This document shows positions 45,665 to 56,094 of a stretch of DNA of 64,000 bases, piece after piece. Where the stretch lies: positions 62,001 through 126,000 of the forward strand of contig JAWPHD010005082.1 in the NCBI GenBank assembly GCA_037043455.1, given 5' to 3'. Both the position numbers and the translations under genes were made by a program. How positions within the stretch are numbered: the stretch's first letter is position 1; each line of letters begins with the position of its first letter. The DNA comes from Cyrtodaria siliqua (taxonomy: Eukaryota > Mollusca > Bivalvia > Adapedonta > Hiatellidae). The notes beneath the pieces were generated by a model that saw only the letters and a list, made by a program, of their open reading frames with translations, did no database searches and was not told the origin of the DNA.

Positions 45665-46455
45665 AAACTGTAATCAAAACACATTTATCATGAAAGATTT
45701 GAGCACTAGACAAACTAGTCATCATGAGACAAAATGGGCAGGTTTTTAATTTTGGCATCTGTGTTGTATAATGTTATAATATGAATATGATATCCAACTG
45801 AAATAGTATGCGTAATGGATCATTAAATAGAATGTTGTTTCATGATTAAAATGTGAGGAATTGGGAAAATATCATAGTTAGTATATGAAGAATTGGTAAA
45901 TTATCATAGTTATAAACACAAAGACAACTTAATTCTTATATAATAGCAATTGGATTGAAAGATTTGCGCCTGTTGAGGTAATCTCAGTTTTTAGTAATGT
46001 AAATTTCCATTAGAAGAAAGGGTTTAATGTTAGATGATTTTCTTATTGAAATGTGATCAGTAGTTCATGAGAATAAGTAACAGTGGAGCAGACCAATTCA
46101 AACTCTTTAGAAGTTGCTTCAGTTAAAGTTTCATCACCTCTGTTTAATGATTGAAGAGATGTTGCTTATTTTAAAATCAAACAGCACCAAAAAGAGATAC
46201 ATATATAGCTGTACAAACAAACAGTTAGTAACATTCAAACACAATTTCCGTTATATTATTCTTATAATTAATATTAATTATTGAACAAATGCCAAGTTAT
46301 GTAGAAAAAATAACGGGGCGCCGAGAGCTTTTAAAAAATCAAGATTGCCGTTTGTCCCTTTAATAAAGTTTAACTTCAATCAATAATCAGTGACAATACC
46401 GATTTGGAACCAGCTGTATTCGTATGTTGAGAACAGATTCATAGATTGTATACCT
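45665..46455 (-). repeat. Inverted duplication, right arm
   Basis: The reverse complement of 36516-38165 without the 845-bp transposon. The uninterrupted site AACAACATTCTATTTAATG (read on the minus strand) lies near 45830. Confidence 0.88.
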
Positions 46456-46888
46456 GAAATTTACATCTCATTTCTTGTAGTAAAAAACAGTTAGAACCAG
46501 TTCTACGCGCAGAATATAATTTGTAGACTGTATCCCTAATTCATGTAGTAGAAGAACCTTAAAATGCCTGTATACAGCCAACACCCATAGCAGCTTCCTT
46601 AGTTCTTGATAAATATAGCCGGAGCCTTGAGGTTCAGGCAATAAAACCCGAACGACTATATTTAAGAACGTGCGTGATTCTGCAAAGTTTATTCTCCAAT
46701 AGAGTAATGAATTCTTTTAATTCCAACAATTCACTTATTTAACATTAAAAATCACGTTAAAAATGCCATTATTTACTGTTTAAATTCTCCCCAGTGCCAA
46801 CAGCCTAACTTCTTACCTTTATTTTTTCCGTAACTTACTATCATATCATTAAATTTTGGCACGTTTGAAAGGTGTTGTACGTCATGTT
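46456..46888. other. Non-coding stretch
   Basis: No gene or repeat recognised. Confidence 0.35.
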
Positions 46889-47045
46889 TAGCGCATGCCA
46901 GGCCATATATGACGGTCGATTTTTTGTGGTAGAGGCAGACCACCTCATTTTTCCTGGGTAGAACCAATACTGTATACCTTCCACCAACCGTAAGAATCGA
47001 CCCTTTCTCACTTGACAAGTCGAGCTTCCCGTGGGATTCGTACCC
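46889..47045 (-). mobile_element. tRNA-derived SINE, family 1 (inverse)
   Basis: Plus-strand sequence ATATATGACGGTCGATTTTT..GGTGGTCTGCC-type..GACAAGTCGAGCTTCCCGTG..GGGATTCGTACCCGCAGCG is the inverse of the copies at 20.6 and 24.3 kb. The ORFs 46773-47018 and 46841-47194 read across it and are not genes. Confidence 0.8.
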
Positions 47046-47146
47046 GCAGCGTCAAGAGGCAAGAAAATATTAGACGCAGCGTCAAGAGGCAGAACAATAT
47101 TAGACGCAGCGTCAAGAGGAAGAACAATATTAGACGCAGCGTCTTT
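47045..47146. repeat. 30-bp tandem repeat growing out of the SINE head
   Basis: CGCAGCGTCAAGAGGC recurs at 47045, 47075, 47105 and 47135. Its first copy is the SINE tRNA-like head (inverse of GCCTCT..CGCTGCG), so the array seems seeded by the SINE edge. Confidence 0.85.
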
Positions 47147-48080
47147 ACTATCCCTGTCACGGAAGCGCTTAAGTTTTGTGATGCTCATTTCCATGGCTGG
47201 TTAAGACTTCAAAATAACAATATTACACATAATGGTAAAGTCATTCTCAATGGTAAAACAAGGTAAATGAACTAATTAGTTTGTTCCGGTAATATTTAAT
47301 TGTTATAATAGTATTGAAAACAATAAGTCTCGGTGCACTATTACTGTTTTCCTCTCCAAACCAACAGCAGTATGTAAATGTGACGTAAACCACTTTTCTA
47401 GCAAATACTGTACAACAATTATGATAGCATTTTTATGTCAAACAAAGCTAAAACGTACTAGTAGTAAATATGCCTTAACAGTAATCTGTTAAAACACACA
47501 CACATACACATGTTGAACACGTTATGTTTTCTCTTTCGTCAACGCCTCAATGAAAAGCACCAGCTCATTAATAACATTATTCAAAATCCATTTGTTTCCT
47601 GCAAAAGTCATTTCTGCTGGAGTCATTATGGTCGCTTGAACCAGTGTGTGTCAGTCTTCACTCGGATACCACCGGGACTGCCAATACTAGTAAAGGACGC
47701 CATAGCGCGTGTATACCTGAACGCTCTAATGACAAAGAGAACTGGGCTTACAAAGGAAAGAAATCGAAACCACGGCATAGTATTTACTGAATGGTCTGGT
47801 ATGTTACTAAGAAATCGCTGAAACAAAGGAAAAACACTATTAGAACTAGTATTATTTCATTTCTACATTCTTTCACCTCGATGGGAATTATTGATTTTCC
47901 TATAATTACGTATGTAGGAGCTGCATGAGAGAAGAAGCGAAGCTGCAAAGAAGTCAAGGAGCGAACGGCTACATCGCTTCATCGGGTCTTCGACCCGTCG
48001 CTTCTTTGACCAGTTGCTTCTTAAAATCCCTATCTCGCCATCAACCGGAAAAGTTTACAACATATGTATAAAATATCTAA
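47147..48080. other. Non-coding stretch
   Basis: The 103-codon ORF 47510-47821 (plus) has no recognised domain; a shorter antisense ORF overlaps it. A short inverted pair GAAGCGA..TCGCTTC with GGGTCTTCGACCC lies at about 47930-48005. Confidence 0.4.
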
Positions 48081-48284
48081 ACCTACTGACGACGAGTTAC
48101 ATAATTATATAACTTCCATTTTTTGAACTCTATAGACACAATATAACCGGAAATAACCAGCCAGGCCAAACTCCAACACTGGAGCGTTGAATTAACAACG
48201 CATAATTCATTTACGCATATTCAAACTCGGGTGTTTTAAGAACCGGTGAACAAATCTATATTTTTAATCAGCACATATACATTA

Positions 48285-48638
48285 TTATATGACCTGGACA
48301 CCTGGATAGGGTTTGGATAAACGATTTTGTAATGTTGCCGTTATTTGGCGGGTTAGTGCTTTTAAATTCGACCACATATTCTTTGCATGAAGTGACTTGA
48401 AAGTGATTCGACCACAACTAGCCACCATACAAGGGATAAGTAACATGAAGATACCATCATAGCTTGTAGGGATACCAGCAAAAAACAGAATGGTAAGACA
48501 GAAGATATACATTGGTATGTAGACTTGGATGGGAACTCTTGGAAGATATTCATCGATGTCTTGCCTTGGTTGGTGTCTTAGAAGATCAGCCGTTGTATTG
48601 GTTTGCGCTTTAGGAAAAGTATCATTGTCTAGTCTCAT
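48285..48638 (-). CDS. Hypothetical 117-residue protein with two membrane segments (low certainty)
   Basis: The predicted protein has a polar N-terminus (about 1-34) and a first hydrophobic span with VYIPMYIFCLTILFFAGI, then a short loop TSYDG. A second hydrophobic span IFMLLIPCMVASC follows, with a basic C-terminal part ending LSKPYPGVQVI. I do not recognise the family. The last ~30 codons lie in the terminal inverted repeat; the other arm encodes a degraded version (HLKKLTRQITAKV against NLKALTRQITATL), so this segment was coding or at least shared before the arms diverged. A second minus ORF (48635-48856, basic, RKPRKKRIANRK) overlaps the start in another frame and may be an upstream exon or chance. 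Confidence 0.3.
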   Translation of the reverse strand: MRLDNDTFPKAQTNTTADLLRHQPRQDIDEYLPRVPIQVYIPMYIFCLTILFFAGIPTSYDGIFMLLIPCMVASCGRITFKSLHAKNMWSNLKALTRQITATLQNRLSKPYPGVQVI

Positions 48639-49005
48639 CTGATTGCGATTCCGAAGTTAGGCGTCCTGTGTTGTAATGGATGAAACGCAATAGTTAGGCG
48701 TCGGTGTAGTGTTGTTTGAGATTCTGACGATAGACGCCGACGTCTTGTCATGTCTGGATATTTAGACATATTTGTCAATATGAAGCCGTCGATTTCTTTA
48801 TCTGATTTGCGATTGGCAATACGTTTCTTTCTTGGTTTGCGACTTAGTGAATACAAGTTGATGTATTATGTTTGTTTTGCAATCTGTTGATAGGCGTCGG
48901 TGTAAGTTTTTGTGAGCTCAAATCTTAAAAAAAAACACGTCCTTTACCTGTTTTGTTTGGTGATTTAACAGATAGACGTCGATGACTTACCTTATTTGCT
49001 AAAGA

Positions 49006-49264
49006 CGGGGTAGAGTGACCTAGTGGAAAGCACTAGGGAAGTGAAATCAGGATGACCCGGGTTCAAGCCTCACCGTATTCACTGATTATAGTCGGTATGT
49101 TCTTTGCAAGAGACTTTTTTAGACTCGTCCATCGGATGGGTACGTAAACCGGTCAATCCCGTCAATCGAATGCTATCCTCCGAGCACGTTAAAGAACCAT
49201 AAAAATATATGTGTTAATAATAATAGGGCAGGTTCCCAAATTCCTATATATCATTCCCCTTGCT
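49006..49264 (+). mobile_element. tRNA-derived SINE, family 2 (plus)
   Basis: Head with A-box-like GTGACCTAGTGGAAAGCAC and B-box GGGTTCAAGCCTCACC. Body ACTCGTCCATCGGATGGGTA..CGTAAACCGG and a 3' part GAGCACGTTAAAGAACCATA. Related: 49268, 55553, 56095, 61508. Confidence 0.85.
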
Positions 49265-49267
49265 TTG

Positions 49268-49508
49268 TGATGAATTGAATTGAATGTTGTTTAACGGCTC
49301 AACACAGTATAGGTTATTTAGAGCCGCCCCAGAGAGAGGAGAAAGATAAATAGGAATCCAGGAACCGTGCCCTACTCTTATTATCGAATAGATTCCTATG
49401 GTTCTTTAACGTGCTCGGAGGAAAGACCGATACACGGGACCGCCCGGTTTACGTCCCCATCCGACGGACGAGGCTAAGGGAAAGTGAGCCGCTAAACACC
49501 ATGCAATG
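49268..49508 (-). mobile_element. tRNA-derived SINE, family 2 (minus, 5' truncated)
   Basis: TTGAATGTTGTTTAACGGCT, AGAGCCGCCCCAGAGAGAG, GGTTCTTTAACGTGCTCGGA and ACGTCCCCATCCGACGGACG are the inverse of the family-2 body and tail. It starts within a few bases of the end of the plus copy, tail to tail. Confidence 0.85.
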
Positions 49509-49936
49509 TGTCTTGTTATGTATGCGATAGTCGTTAACGTTTTATCTTGGACTAGAAAGTATGAGCTCATGTAGTTCAAATTTTCAAATTCACGTGTTAC
49601 TTATAACAGTATTTACGTAAATCCAATGCATTTAAAGAAACTAACCCGCCAGATAACAGCAAAAGTACACTACAAAACCGTTTATCAAAACCCTATCCAG
49701 ATGCTCTGGTCATAAAATAATGTACATTTGCCGATTAAAAGTATAGGTCTACTGATTCTTAAATACCCTTGAATGAATATGTGTAAATTAATTATGAGTT
49801 GGTAACTCTTAATTTGACGCTCGAGTTTTGGGGTTTCGTCTGGCTGGTTAAAACCGTTTTATACTGTGTCTATAGAGTTTGGATTCTAAAAATATGTAAG
49901 TTATATATATATATATATACCTCGTAGTCAGTAGGT

Positions 49937-50756
49937 TTACGGAGTACATAATTGTAAAAATAAATATTTGATGTTGGCAGGATAGCTTCTTTAAGTTATA
50001 CAATTTTGAGTTTCGACTATAGTTGCAGTATGAAAACGCAAGGCTACGTAATCCATGTTTACTTCGTTTTATTTTCTTGGCTGGTTAAAGTGTTCCAGGC
50101 TTACTCTTTGTATAATTGGCATTCTTACAATGACACAAAATCCTAAAATCGAAGACATAAATCACTAACAAAAACACAGAGCTTTAAAACAAATCTTGCT
50201 TCAGGGCAAATAAATCAACTAATCTTCCGACGAAAAAAGTTCAATCAAACATTGGATCTAAACTGACACCTTATTGATCGCCCCTCCTGCCACCCGTCGT
50301 TAAGATCGTTTACTCCGAAATATCAACATTTAGACAATCGTTCTAATACCAGCAGTTTAATTTTATTAAACAGATAAAAATGCCAAAACTTGGCTCATTA
50401 TATTGAGCGTTACCATTTTGTTAAGAAGAAAAAAAACCCGAATCCTTTCGATCGAATAAGTTGGTGCAAAGCCAGATTTTTGGGTAATAAAGTAGCTGAA
50501 CGTTTTAAAATTATAATCATTAGGCTTGTAGCATACCTAGCGAATTTGCACTTGAAAATAACTTTAAAATACGTTATTATAAGCAAATCATGCAAGAAAC
50601 ATTAACTTGATTGCATACAACCACCTGAATATGAACAGTTCGTGTTCCACATTCCATCCATCATTTAACGAGTCACTCTGTACATCTGTTCGTCTCTATG
50701 ATAGCAACAGTTCCTCTGTTTTTCGTAGGCTCTCTGTTCTTGTTTTCATTCTGTCT
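49937..50756. other. Non-coding stretch
   Basis: The overlapping opposed ORFs (50390-50605 plus, 50410-50595 minus) lack known domains. Confidence 0.4.
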
Positions 50757-50950
50757 TTTTCAAACCTAGCTTAGTGGTAAAGCATCCACCTCGCATGCGG
50801 GAGATCGTGGGTTCAATCCCCGGCCGTGTGATACCAAAGACTTCTTTAAATATGGTCCTGGTAGGCCCCTATGCTTCACGTTCAGCATACAAGAGACACT
50901 ATTGCGATATGACTGAAACATTGTTAAAAGCGACGTTATAACCCAAATGC
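50757..50950 (+). mobile_element. tRNA-derived SINE, family 3 (tRNA-Ala-like head)
   Basis: Head CTAGCTTAGTGGTAAAGC (A box), anticodon-arm-like CCACCTCGCATGCGGG with loop CTCGCAT (anticodon position CGC, Ala-like) and GGGTTCAATCCCCGG (B box). The body ends AAAAGCGACGTTATAACCCA, a tail type seen in molluscan SINEs (general knowledge). Confidence 0.82.
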
Positions 50951-51039
50951 ATGCACGAACGCATGCACGCACACAACACGTACGCACGCACTCTCTCTGT
51001 CTCTCCCTGTCTGTCTCTCTCTCTCTCTCTCTCTCTGAC
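50951..51039. repeat. (GCAC)n/(CT)n compound microsatellite
   Basis: GCACGAACGCATGCACGCAC leads into TCTCTCTGTCTCTCCCTGTC and (TC)n. It probably grew from the SINE tail. The Arg/Glu/Cys-rich minus ORF across it is an artefact. The sequence 51040-51639 shows no recognisable gene. Confidence 0.9.
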
Positions 51040-51639
51040 AAACACCTCAAACGATTAAGAGAAACTTCATTTTGCTTAGTGTTGCACAAGTAAACAATGA
51101 GATATGCATTTTAAAACTGGGTTTAAAAAGAATGTCAACAATTAGCTCACTATAACCTACTTCTTCAATTTTCAGATATAAACCTGAAACGTGGCATACA
51201 TTACATTTGGTCTAAGTTTGACGATGTTCATATGACATCGAAACTCAATAACAGTGTCATCAAAACGTCAAAGATAAAGATTGGTCCAATAATGACCATA
51301 TATATCCAAAAGTTCAGTGACCTCAAAAATAGGTCATTGATGTCCTTTTTAATAATTCTTACTTTTCAGGCAGACAGTTATGCGCTAAGTATGAACACAA
51401 ATAATCACGGCTAACCAAAAATCTCTTCGTGGTCTGTTTCAAAATACTGAAACTATACTTGATTTTAGTGTATCACCAAATAACTTCGTTATCTAAACAG
51501 TTAATTAGGTTCCTAATAATGAAATCAAGTAGAAAATATATAAAAGTTTGAAAAAGTATGTTATTTGGGTACATAGTCGCTCTTAGACAGGTATGCGCGA
51601 AAAAGATGCGCATTAACAACTGTAGGAAATTTAATTAAT

Positions 51640-52335
51640 ATGCAAAGGGTATTTTAAATTTTGACAATTGTAAAACACTGTGTGCATATCTAAAATAGTA
51701 ACATCATCTGCATACGTATCTGTTTCAGAGACGGTACCATCAAAATAGATAGGAAATTCATGTATGAATAATAAAAACAGGAGGGAACCCTATTTAAAGC
51801 ATTGTAGTACATCACCTGTAACACGTTGTTAATCAGATAGGACTTCTTTTAAGGAAACGTTATGCTTCCTATGTGTTAGATAAGCTTTAAACCACAACTG
51901 TTTTAGCACGCGTTTATAGATTGCAGTTTTAAAGAATCGTATGGTCGACTAAGTCAAAGGCTTTTCTAAAATTAACCATTATAACCTCAACAAATTTACC
52001 TTCATTTAATGTTTAACCTCAGCAAATGTTAACGTTTTAATCCACGTGTCTATCATATAAAAAAAAAGCCGTGTTTTAAGGTTTATATAACAATCTGTAA
52101 TAATTTAGGTGATCTAAAAATGAGCCGGGTACGTGTTTTTCAATCAACTTTGAAGCGTTGCGTGAAAGTGAAATCGGTCTGTAGTGGTTAACATCAGATG
52201 CACCTGTTGCGAATAAGTGGAAAATACCCTGTCGTGCTACAATGAATCGTACATATACTACTTTTTGATTCTACATTGACTGATTGTTTTAATAATTTAG
52301 GACCAATTTGGTCAAAACACGTGGCTTTTGATGTA
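51640..52335 (-). pseudogene. Non-LTR retrotransposon reverse transcriptase relic
   Basis: Reading down the minus strand: DQIGPKLLKQSV (about 52320-52285), GIFHLFATGASDVNHYRPIS with LSRNASKLIEKHV (about 52230-52140), VNFRKAFDLVDHTIL (about 51980-51935), WFKAYLTHRKHNVS (about 51900-51860), GSLLFLLFIHEFPI (about 51785-51745) and TYADDVTIL (about 51720-51694). These match, in order, the NYRPISL, DFxKAFDxVDHxxL, WFxSYLxxR, GPLLFLLFINDLP and FADDTTL motifs of jockey/CR1-type reverse transcriptases; the ADD catalytic pair is kept. Several stops and frameshifts make it dead. The minus ORF 52312-52497 may be its degraded upstream part. No endonuclease domain or 3' tail was found. Confidence 0.82.
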
Positions 52336-52339
52336 CATA

Positions 52340-52924
52340 CACTTAGACTTTACATGTTCCTTTGTTGTAAGAGGATTGCCAGAACATACTTTCTCATGAA
52401 CGGTGGGATTTACAAACTCCTTTACGTCGACAAAGTTCCAGTTTGAAATAGGCTCTTTTAACTTCGCATCTGTAAACGCATCCAATGAAATCTGCATAAT
52501 AAGAAAACTAAATCACGTGGTGATTTTAATTTTAAACTAGTCCAGATTAGGTCATGGTTTCAGGAGATCTGAAAAAAGCAAATGATAAATATGGGATAAT
52601 TTGCTTTTATATTCACAATGGTCATAATATAATTGTTTTTATATATATTTTTTTTATTATTTTTTTTTTTTGATGCCTCTTGTAATGAAACAAGTATTTG
52701 TATTTTTGTGTTATATACATCCATCAACTCGAAACAACGTTTGTAATCATTTCAACGAGTATGCTTTATATAATTATAGAAGATTAGTTTATGACTAAAT
52801 GTGTTACCCTTTGTAAATAAAGACTATTATTATAATTATATCAATTCAAACAGTGAAGTAATACAGTAAGTCTCATTACTTCACAGTGACTCTTATTACT
52901 TCAATGATTCTTATTACTTCACTG
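52340..52924. other. Non-coding AT-rich stretch
   Basis: T-rich runs lie at about 52640-52680. CTTATTACTTCA(C/A) motifs repeat at 52865-52925 in front of the SINE. No gene is recognised. Confidence 0.4.
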
Positions 52925-53095
52925 ATTCCTCTCACCACTGCGGATTCGAATCCCACTGGGAGCTCGACTTGTAAGTGAGGAAGTGTCGATTCTTACGGAG
53001 GTGTACAGTACTGGTTCTACCCACAAAATATCGACCGCCATATACGTGTGTTGAAAATTCGTAAAACACCATACAAACAAACAAACAAACTTCAC
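52925..53095 (+). mobile_element. tRNA-derived SINE, family 1 (5' truncated)
   Basis: CCTCTCACCACTGCGGATTC, AGCTCGACTTGTAAGTGAGG, GTACAGTACTGGTTCTACCC, then tail ACACCATACAAACAAACAAA. It is flanked by CTTCACTGATTC (52917-52928) and CTTCACTGATTC (53091-53102), a good candidate target duplication. Confidence 0.85.
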
Positions 53096-53468
53096 TGATT
53101 CAAACACCAAGCCCATATTGCAAGCATGTGAATAATTTATCGTTAGGATCAGAATGAAATTAAAAAGTTTCATGAAAGGCCATAAAACCATTATAACCAC
53201 ATTGAGGTTTATTTAACAAATTCGTTACTTGTTTGTTGTCAGATGATTATACCATGTATATATAGGTACATAGAAAAATACCTTTGAAGTGTAAGAACGT
53301 CATTATTATTAATCCTGCTATAGACGTTACATGAAACGTATCGCAATATTTGAATATTACATATGTTTAGTTTCTTAGCTTACAATATTGAAGAGTTCAA
53401 CAAAAATAGGAGATTATCGATCATAAAAAAAATAAAATAAAAGTCTACTCCTTGTGAATGTTAGCAGT
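53096..53468. other. Non-coding AT-rich stretch
   Basis: Nothing recognisable. Confidence 0.4.
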
Positions 53469-54592
53469 CCTCCTTGTGGTATACAGGAAGTAAATCGCTC
53501 TGGTATTCCTGCCTGATGTACACTCTGGTATACAGGAAGTAAATCGCTCTGGTAGTCATGCCTGATGTACACTCTGGTATACAGGAAGTAAATCGCTCTG
53601 GTAGTCATGCCTGGTGTACACTCTGGTATACAGGAAGTAAATCGCTCTGGTAGTCATGCCTGATGTACACTCTGGTATTCCTGCCTGATGTACACTCTGG
53701 TATTCATGCCTGATGTACACTCTGGTAGTCATGCCTGATGTACACTCTGGTATTCCTGCCTGATGTACACTCTGGTATTCCTGCCTGATGTACACTCTGG
53801 TATTCCTGCCTGATGTACACTCTGGTATTCATGCCTGATGTACACTCTGGTATCATGCCTGATGTACACTCTGGTATTCATGCCTGATGTACACTCTGGT
53901 ATTCATGCCTGATGTACACTCTGGTATTCCTGCCTGATGTACACTCTGGTATTCATGCCTGATGTACACTCTGGTATTCATGCCTGATGTACACTCTGGT
54001 ATTCATGCCTGATGTACACTCTGGCATTCATGCCTGATGTACACTCTGGCATTCATGCCTGATGTACACTCTGGCATTCCTGCCTGATGTACACTCAGGT
54101 ATTCATGCCTGATGTACACTCTGGTATTCATGCCTGATGTACACTCTGGTATTCCTGCCTGATGTACACTCTGGTATTCATGCCTGATGTACACTCTGGT
54201 ATTCCTGCCTGATGTACACTCTGGTATTCATGCCTGATGTACGCTTTGGTATTCATGCCTGATGTACGCTCTGGTATTCATGCCTGATGTACGCTTTGGT
54301 ATGGTATTCATGCCTGATGTACGCTTTGGTCTGGTAGTCATGCCTGATGTACACTCTGGTATTCATGCCTGATGTGCACTTTGGTATTCATGCCTGATGT
54401 ACACTCTGGCATTCATGCCTGATGTACACTCTGGCATTCATGCCTGATGTACACTTTGGCATTCATGCCTGATGTACACTCTTGTATTCATGCCTGATGT
54501 ACACTTTGGTATTCATGCCTGATGTGCACTTTGGTATTCATGCCTGATGTACACTCTAGCATTCATGCCTGATGTACACTCTGGCATAATTA
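53469..54592 (+). repeat. 25-bp minisatellite (CTGGTATTCATGCCTGATGT type), about 45 units
   Basis: Unit CTGGTATTCATGCCTGATGT + ACACT. The left edge (53469-53660) alternates this unit with a sister unit GGTATACAGGAAGTAAATCG in a 50-bp dimer. The sequence is unrelated to the 25-bp arrays at 11-20 kb. The CTSGMTTRVYIRH-type ORFs are artefacts. Confidence 0.95.
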
Positions 54593-55045
54593 CACCATGA
54601 CACAAACATTCCTGCTGAGTTTCGATTTTCAAGCTGTTCTTGAGTTAGCGGGGTTTTTTTTACATGTTTCGTTACCATGGCAACCACATTTCTTAAGCGA
54701 ATCTACCCAAAAGGGGAGTTGCACAACTAGACCATGACACAAACATTCCTGCCAAGTTTCGAGTTTGTAGTGCCAGCCGTTCTTGAGTTATCGCAAAGAC
54801 AAGATTTTGGGATGGACCGACCGACCGACATATTTTTTATATGTTTTGTTACCTTGGCAACCACATTTCTTATGCGAATCTACCCAAAATGGGAGGTGCA
54901 CAACTACACCATGACACAAACATTCCTGAAAGGTTTCAAGTTTGTAGTGCCAGCTGTTCTTGAGTTCTCGCAAGGACAAGAAGATTTCTGGATGGACCGA
55001 CCGGCAGACAACATGTGCAAAGCAATATGCCCCCGTTCCCGAAAT
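54593..55045 (+). repeat. About 160-bp tandem family, 3 copies
   Basis: ACACCATGACACAAACATTC at 54593, 54731 and 54909, each with GTTCTTGAGTTATCGCAA-like, GATGGACCGACCGAC and ACCACATTTCTTATGCGAAT blocks. GACC/GACA short repeats and CAATATGCCCCCG close the array, an arrangement typical of molluscan tandem-core elements (general knowledge). Confidence 0.85.
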
Positions 55046-55052
55046 GAGTAGC

Positions 55053-55127
55053 AACCCCCCCCCCCCCCCACACACACACACACACACACCCACGCACACA
55101 CACACCCCCCCCCCCCCCACACCCCCT
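55053..55127. repeat. C-rich / (CA)n low-complexity tract
   Basis: Poly-C and (CA)n runs. Glycine/cysteine/valine-rich minus ORFs and the proline/threonine/histidine-rich plus ORF here are artefacts; homopolymer lengths may be unreliable. Confidence 0.9.
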
Positions 55128-55552
55128 CCTTTCGTGAAGGGGGCATAATGAAATGAGTAGCAAACACTATACAAACTAGAAGACGTGTTCGCCCTGTAAG
55201 TTTCGCACGAAGCGAGACCCCGAACATTAAAAAAATATCATAAATTCCATACTACCGTAATCGCGAAGCGGACCCCAAATCCCTTACAAATTCATATTTT
55301 ATAACATATGACAGTGTTGTAAACATGGTGAAATGGTGCTGAAACGCCAAAACAATGCCGAGCGCAGCGAGGTGTATAACAAGAATTTAACAAGATGTGT
55401 GTATCTCACAAAATGCTTAATTGTTTACGCATATTTGTAGTCTCCATCACCCAAACACGCACAACATGACTGCGATCTCAAACGCGCCTCTGGTCTCAAT
55501 TTCATTAAAATGTATTTTACATACGCTTCATAATTTATGAAGGGACTGGCGA
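55128..55552. other. Non-coding stretch
   Basis: GTTTCGCACGAAGCGAGACCC and CCGAGCGCAGCGAGGT are short GC-rich islands (first shown shortened: TTCGCACGAAGCGA). No gene is recognised. Confidence 0.35.
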
Positions 55553-55852
55553 GGCCCTATTGATAACCGCTGAACTTGAAATTCGGTGAACCCGGGGTCA
55601 AGCCTCACCATCGCCACTGAGTTTCATCTTTGTGTTCTTCAGCAAGACACTTTTCATTAGCCTCGTCCGTCGGATGGGGACGTAAACTGGGAGGTCTATC
55701 CTCCAAGCACGTTAGATTAAGGAACTATATTTAATAATATATTCGTTCTGGTATGCCAGTTTCCATATTCCTATGTGTGATCTCCTCTCTCGGGCGGCTC
55801 CAAATAACGAATAATGTGTTGATGAGCCATTAAACAACATTCAATTCATAAC
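55553..55852 (+). mobile_element. tRNA-derived SINE, family 2 (near full length)
   Basis: Head ending GGGGTCAAGCCTCACCATCG, then AGCCTCGTCCGTCGGATGGG, ACGTAAACTGGGAGG, CAAGCACGTTAGATTAAGGA, CTCTCTCGGGCGGCTCCAAA and 3' end GATGAGCCATTAAACAACAT. Confidence 0.85.
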
Positions 55853-56094
55853 TTACAGAGTGAATTGGCTTGTCCCCAAGTAACAAGGGCGATCCAGAGG
55901 CTCTCATCCCACCCACACCACACCATCACACCCCTAACATTCGACAAGCAGTGTTAGCCTATATTTGTCAGATTGTAAGGGCCTCGCACGGGGTCATTAT
56001 CATAGGATTTAGCAATTAAATGTTTTGAAAATGCACTAGAATTCACATTATGTCATGTAGAAAACAAAGAAACTTCGGTAAGAGTAAAGGTATG

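Larger units (their letters stand above)
48081..49936. mobile_element. 1.86-kb element with ~300-bp terminal inverted repeats
   Basis: 48081-48375 is the imperfect reverse complement of 49640-49936. Both arms contain ACCTACTGACNACGAG, CTATAGACACA, AACCAGCCAG, a GGATAGGGTTT(G/T)GATAAACG block and GGCGGGTTAGT. The interior holds a minus-strand two-TM ORF and two family-2 SINEs in tail-to-tail arrangement. Short GGCGTCGGTGTA-like motifs recur at about 48697, 48893 and 48972. Long inverted repeats fit a DNA transposon, but the outer boundaries and target duplication are not defined. Confidence 0.75.

Noticed and set aside
47510..47821. 103-codon ORF as a gene
   Set aside because: No recognised motif, overlaps an antisense ORF of similar quality and lies in repeat-rich DNA.
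50757..50835. Functional tRNA-Ala gene
   Set aside because: A and B boxes and anticodon arm are tRNA-like, but the acceptor stem does not pair and a SINE body follows.
53414..54194. ORFs with VYIRHEYQSVHQAGIPECTSG repeats (partial motif shown: SVHQAGIPECTSG)
   Set aside because: They are minus-strand translations of the 25-bp array at 53.5-54.6 kb.
54788..55227. Gly/Cys/Val-rich ORFs resembling low-complexity secreted proteins
   Set aside because: They read through poly-C and (CA)n tracts and a tandem repeat; no signal peptide or conserved cysteine pattern independent of the microsatellite.
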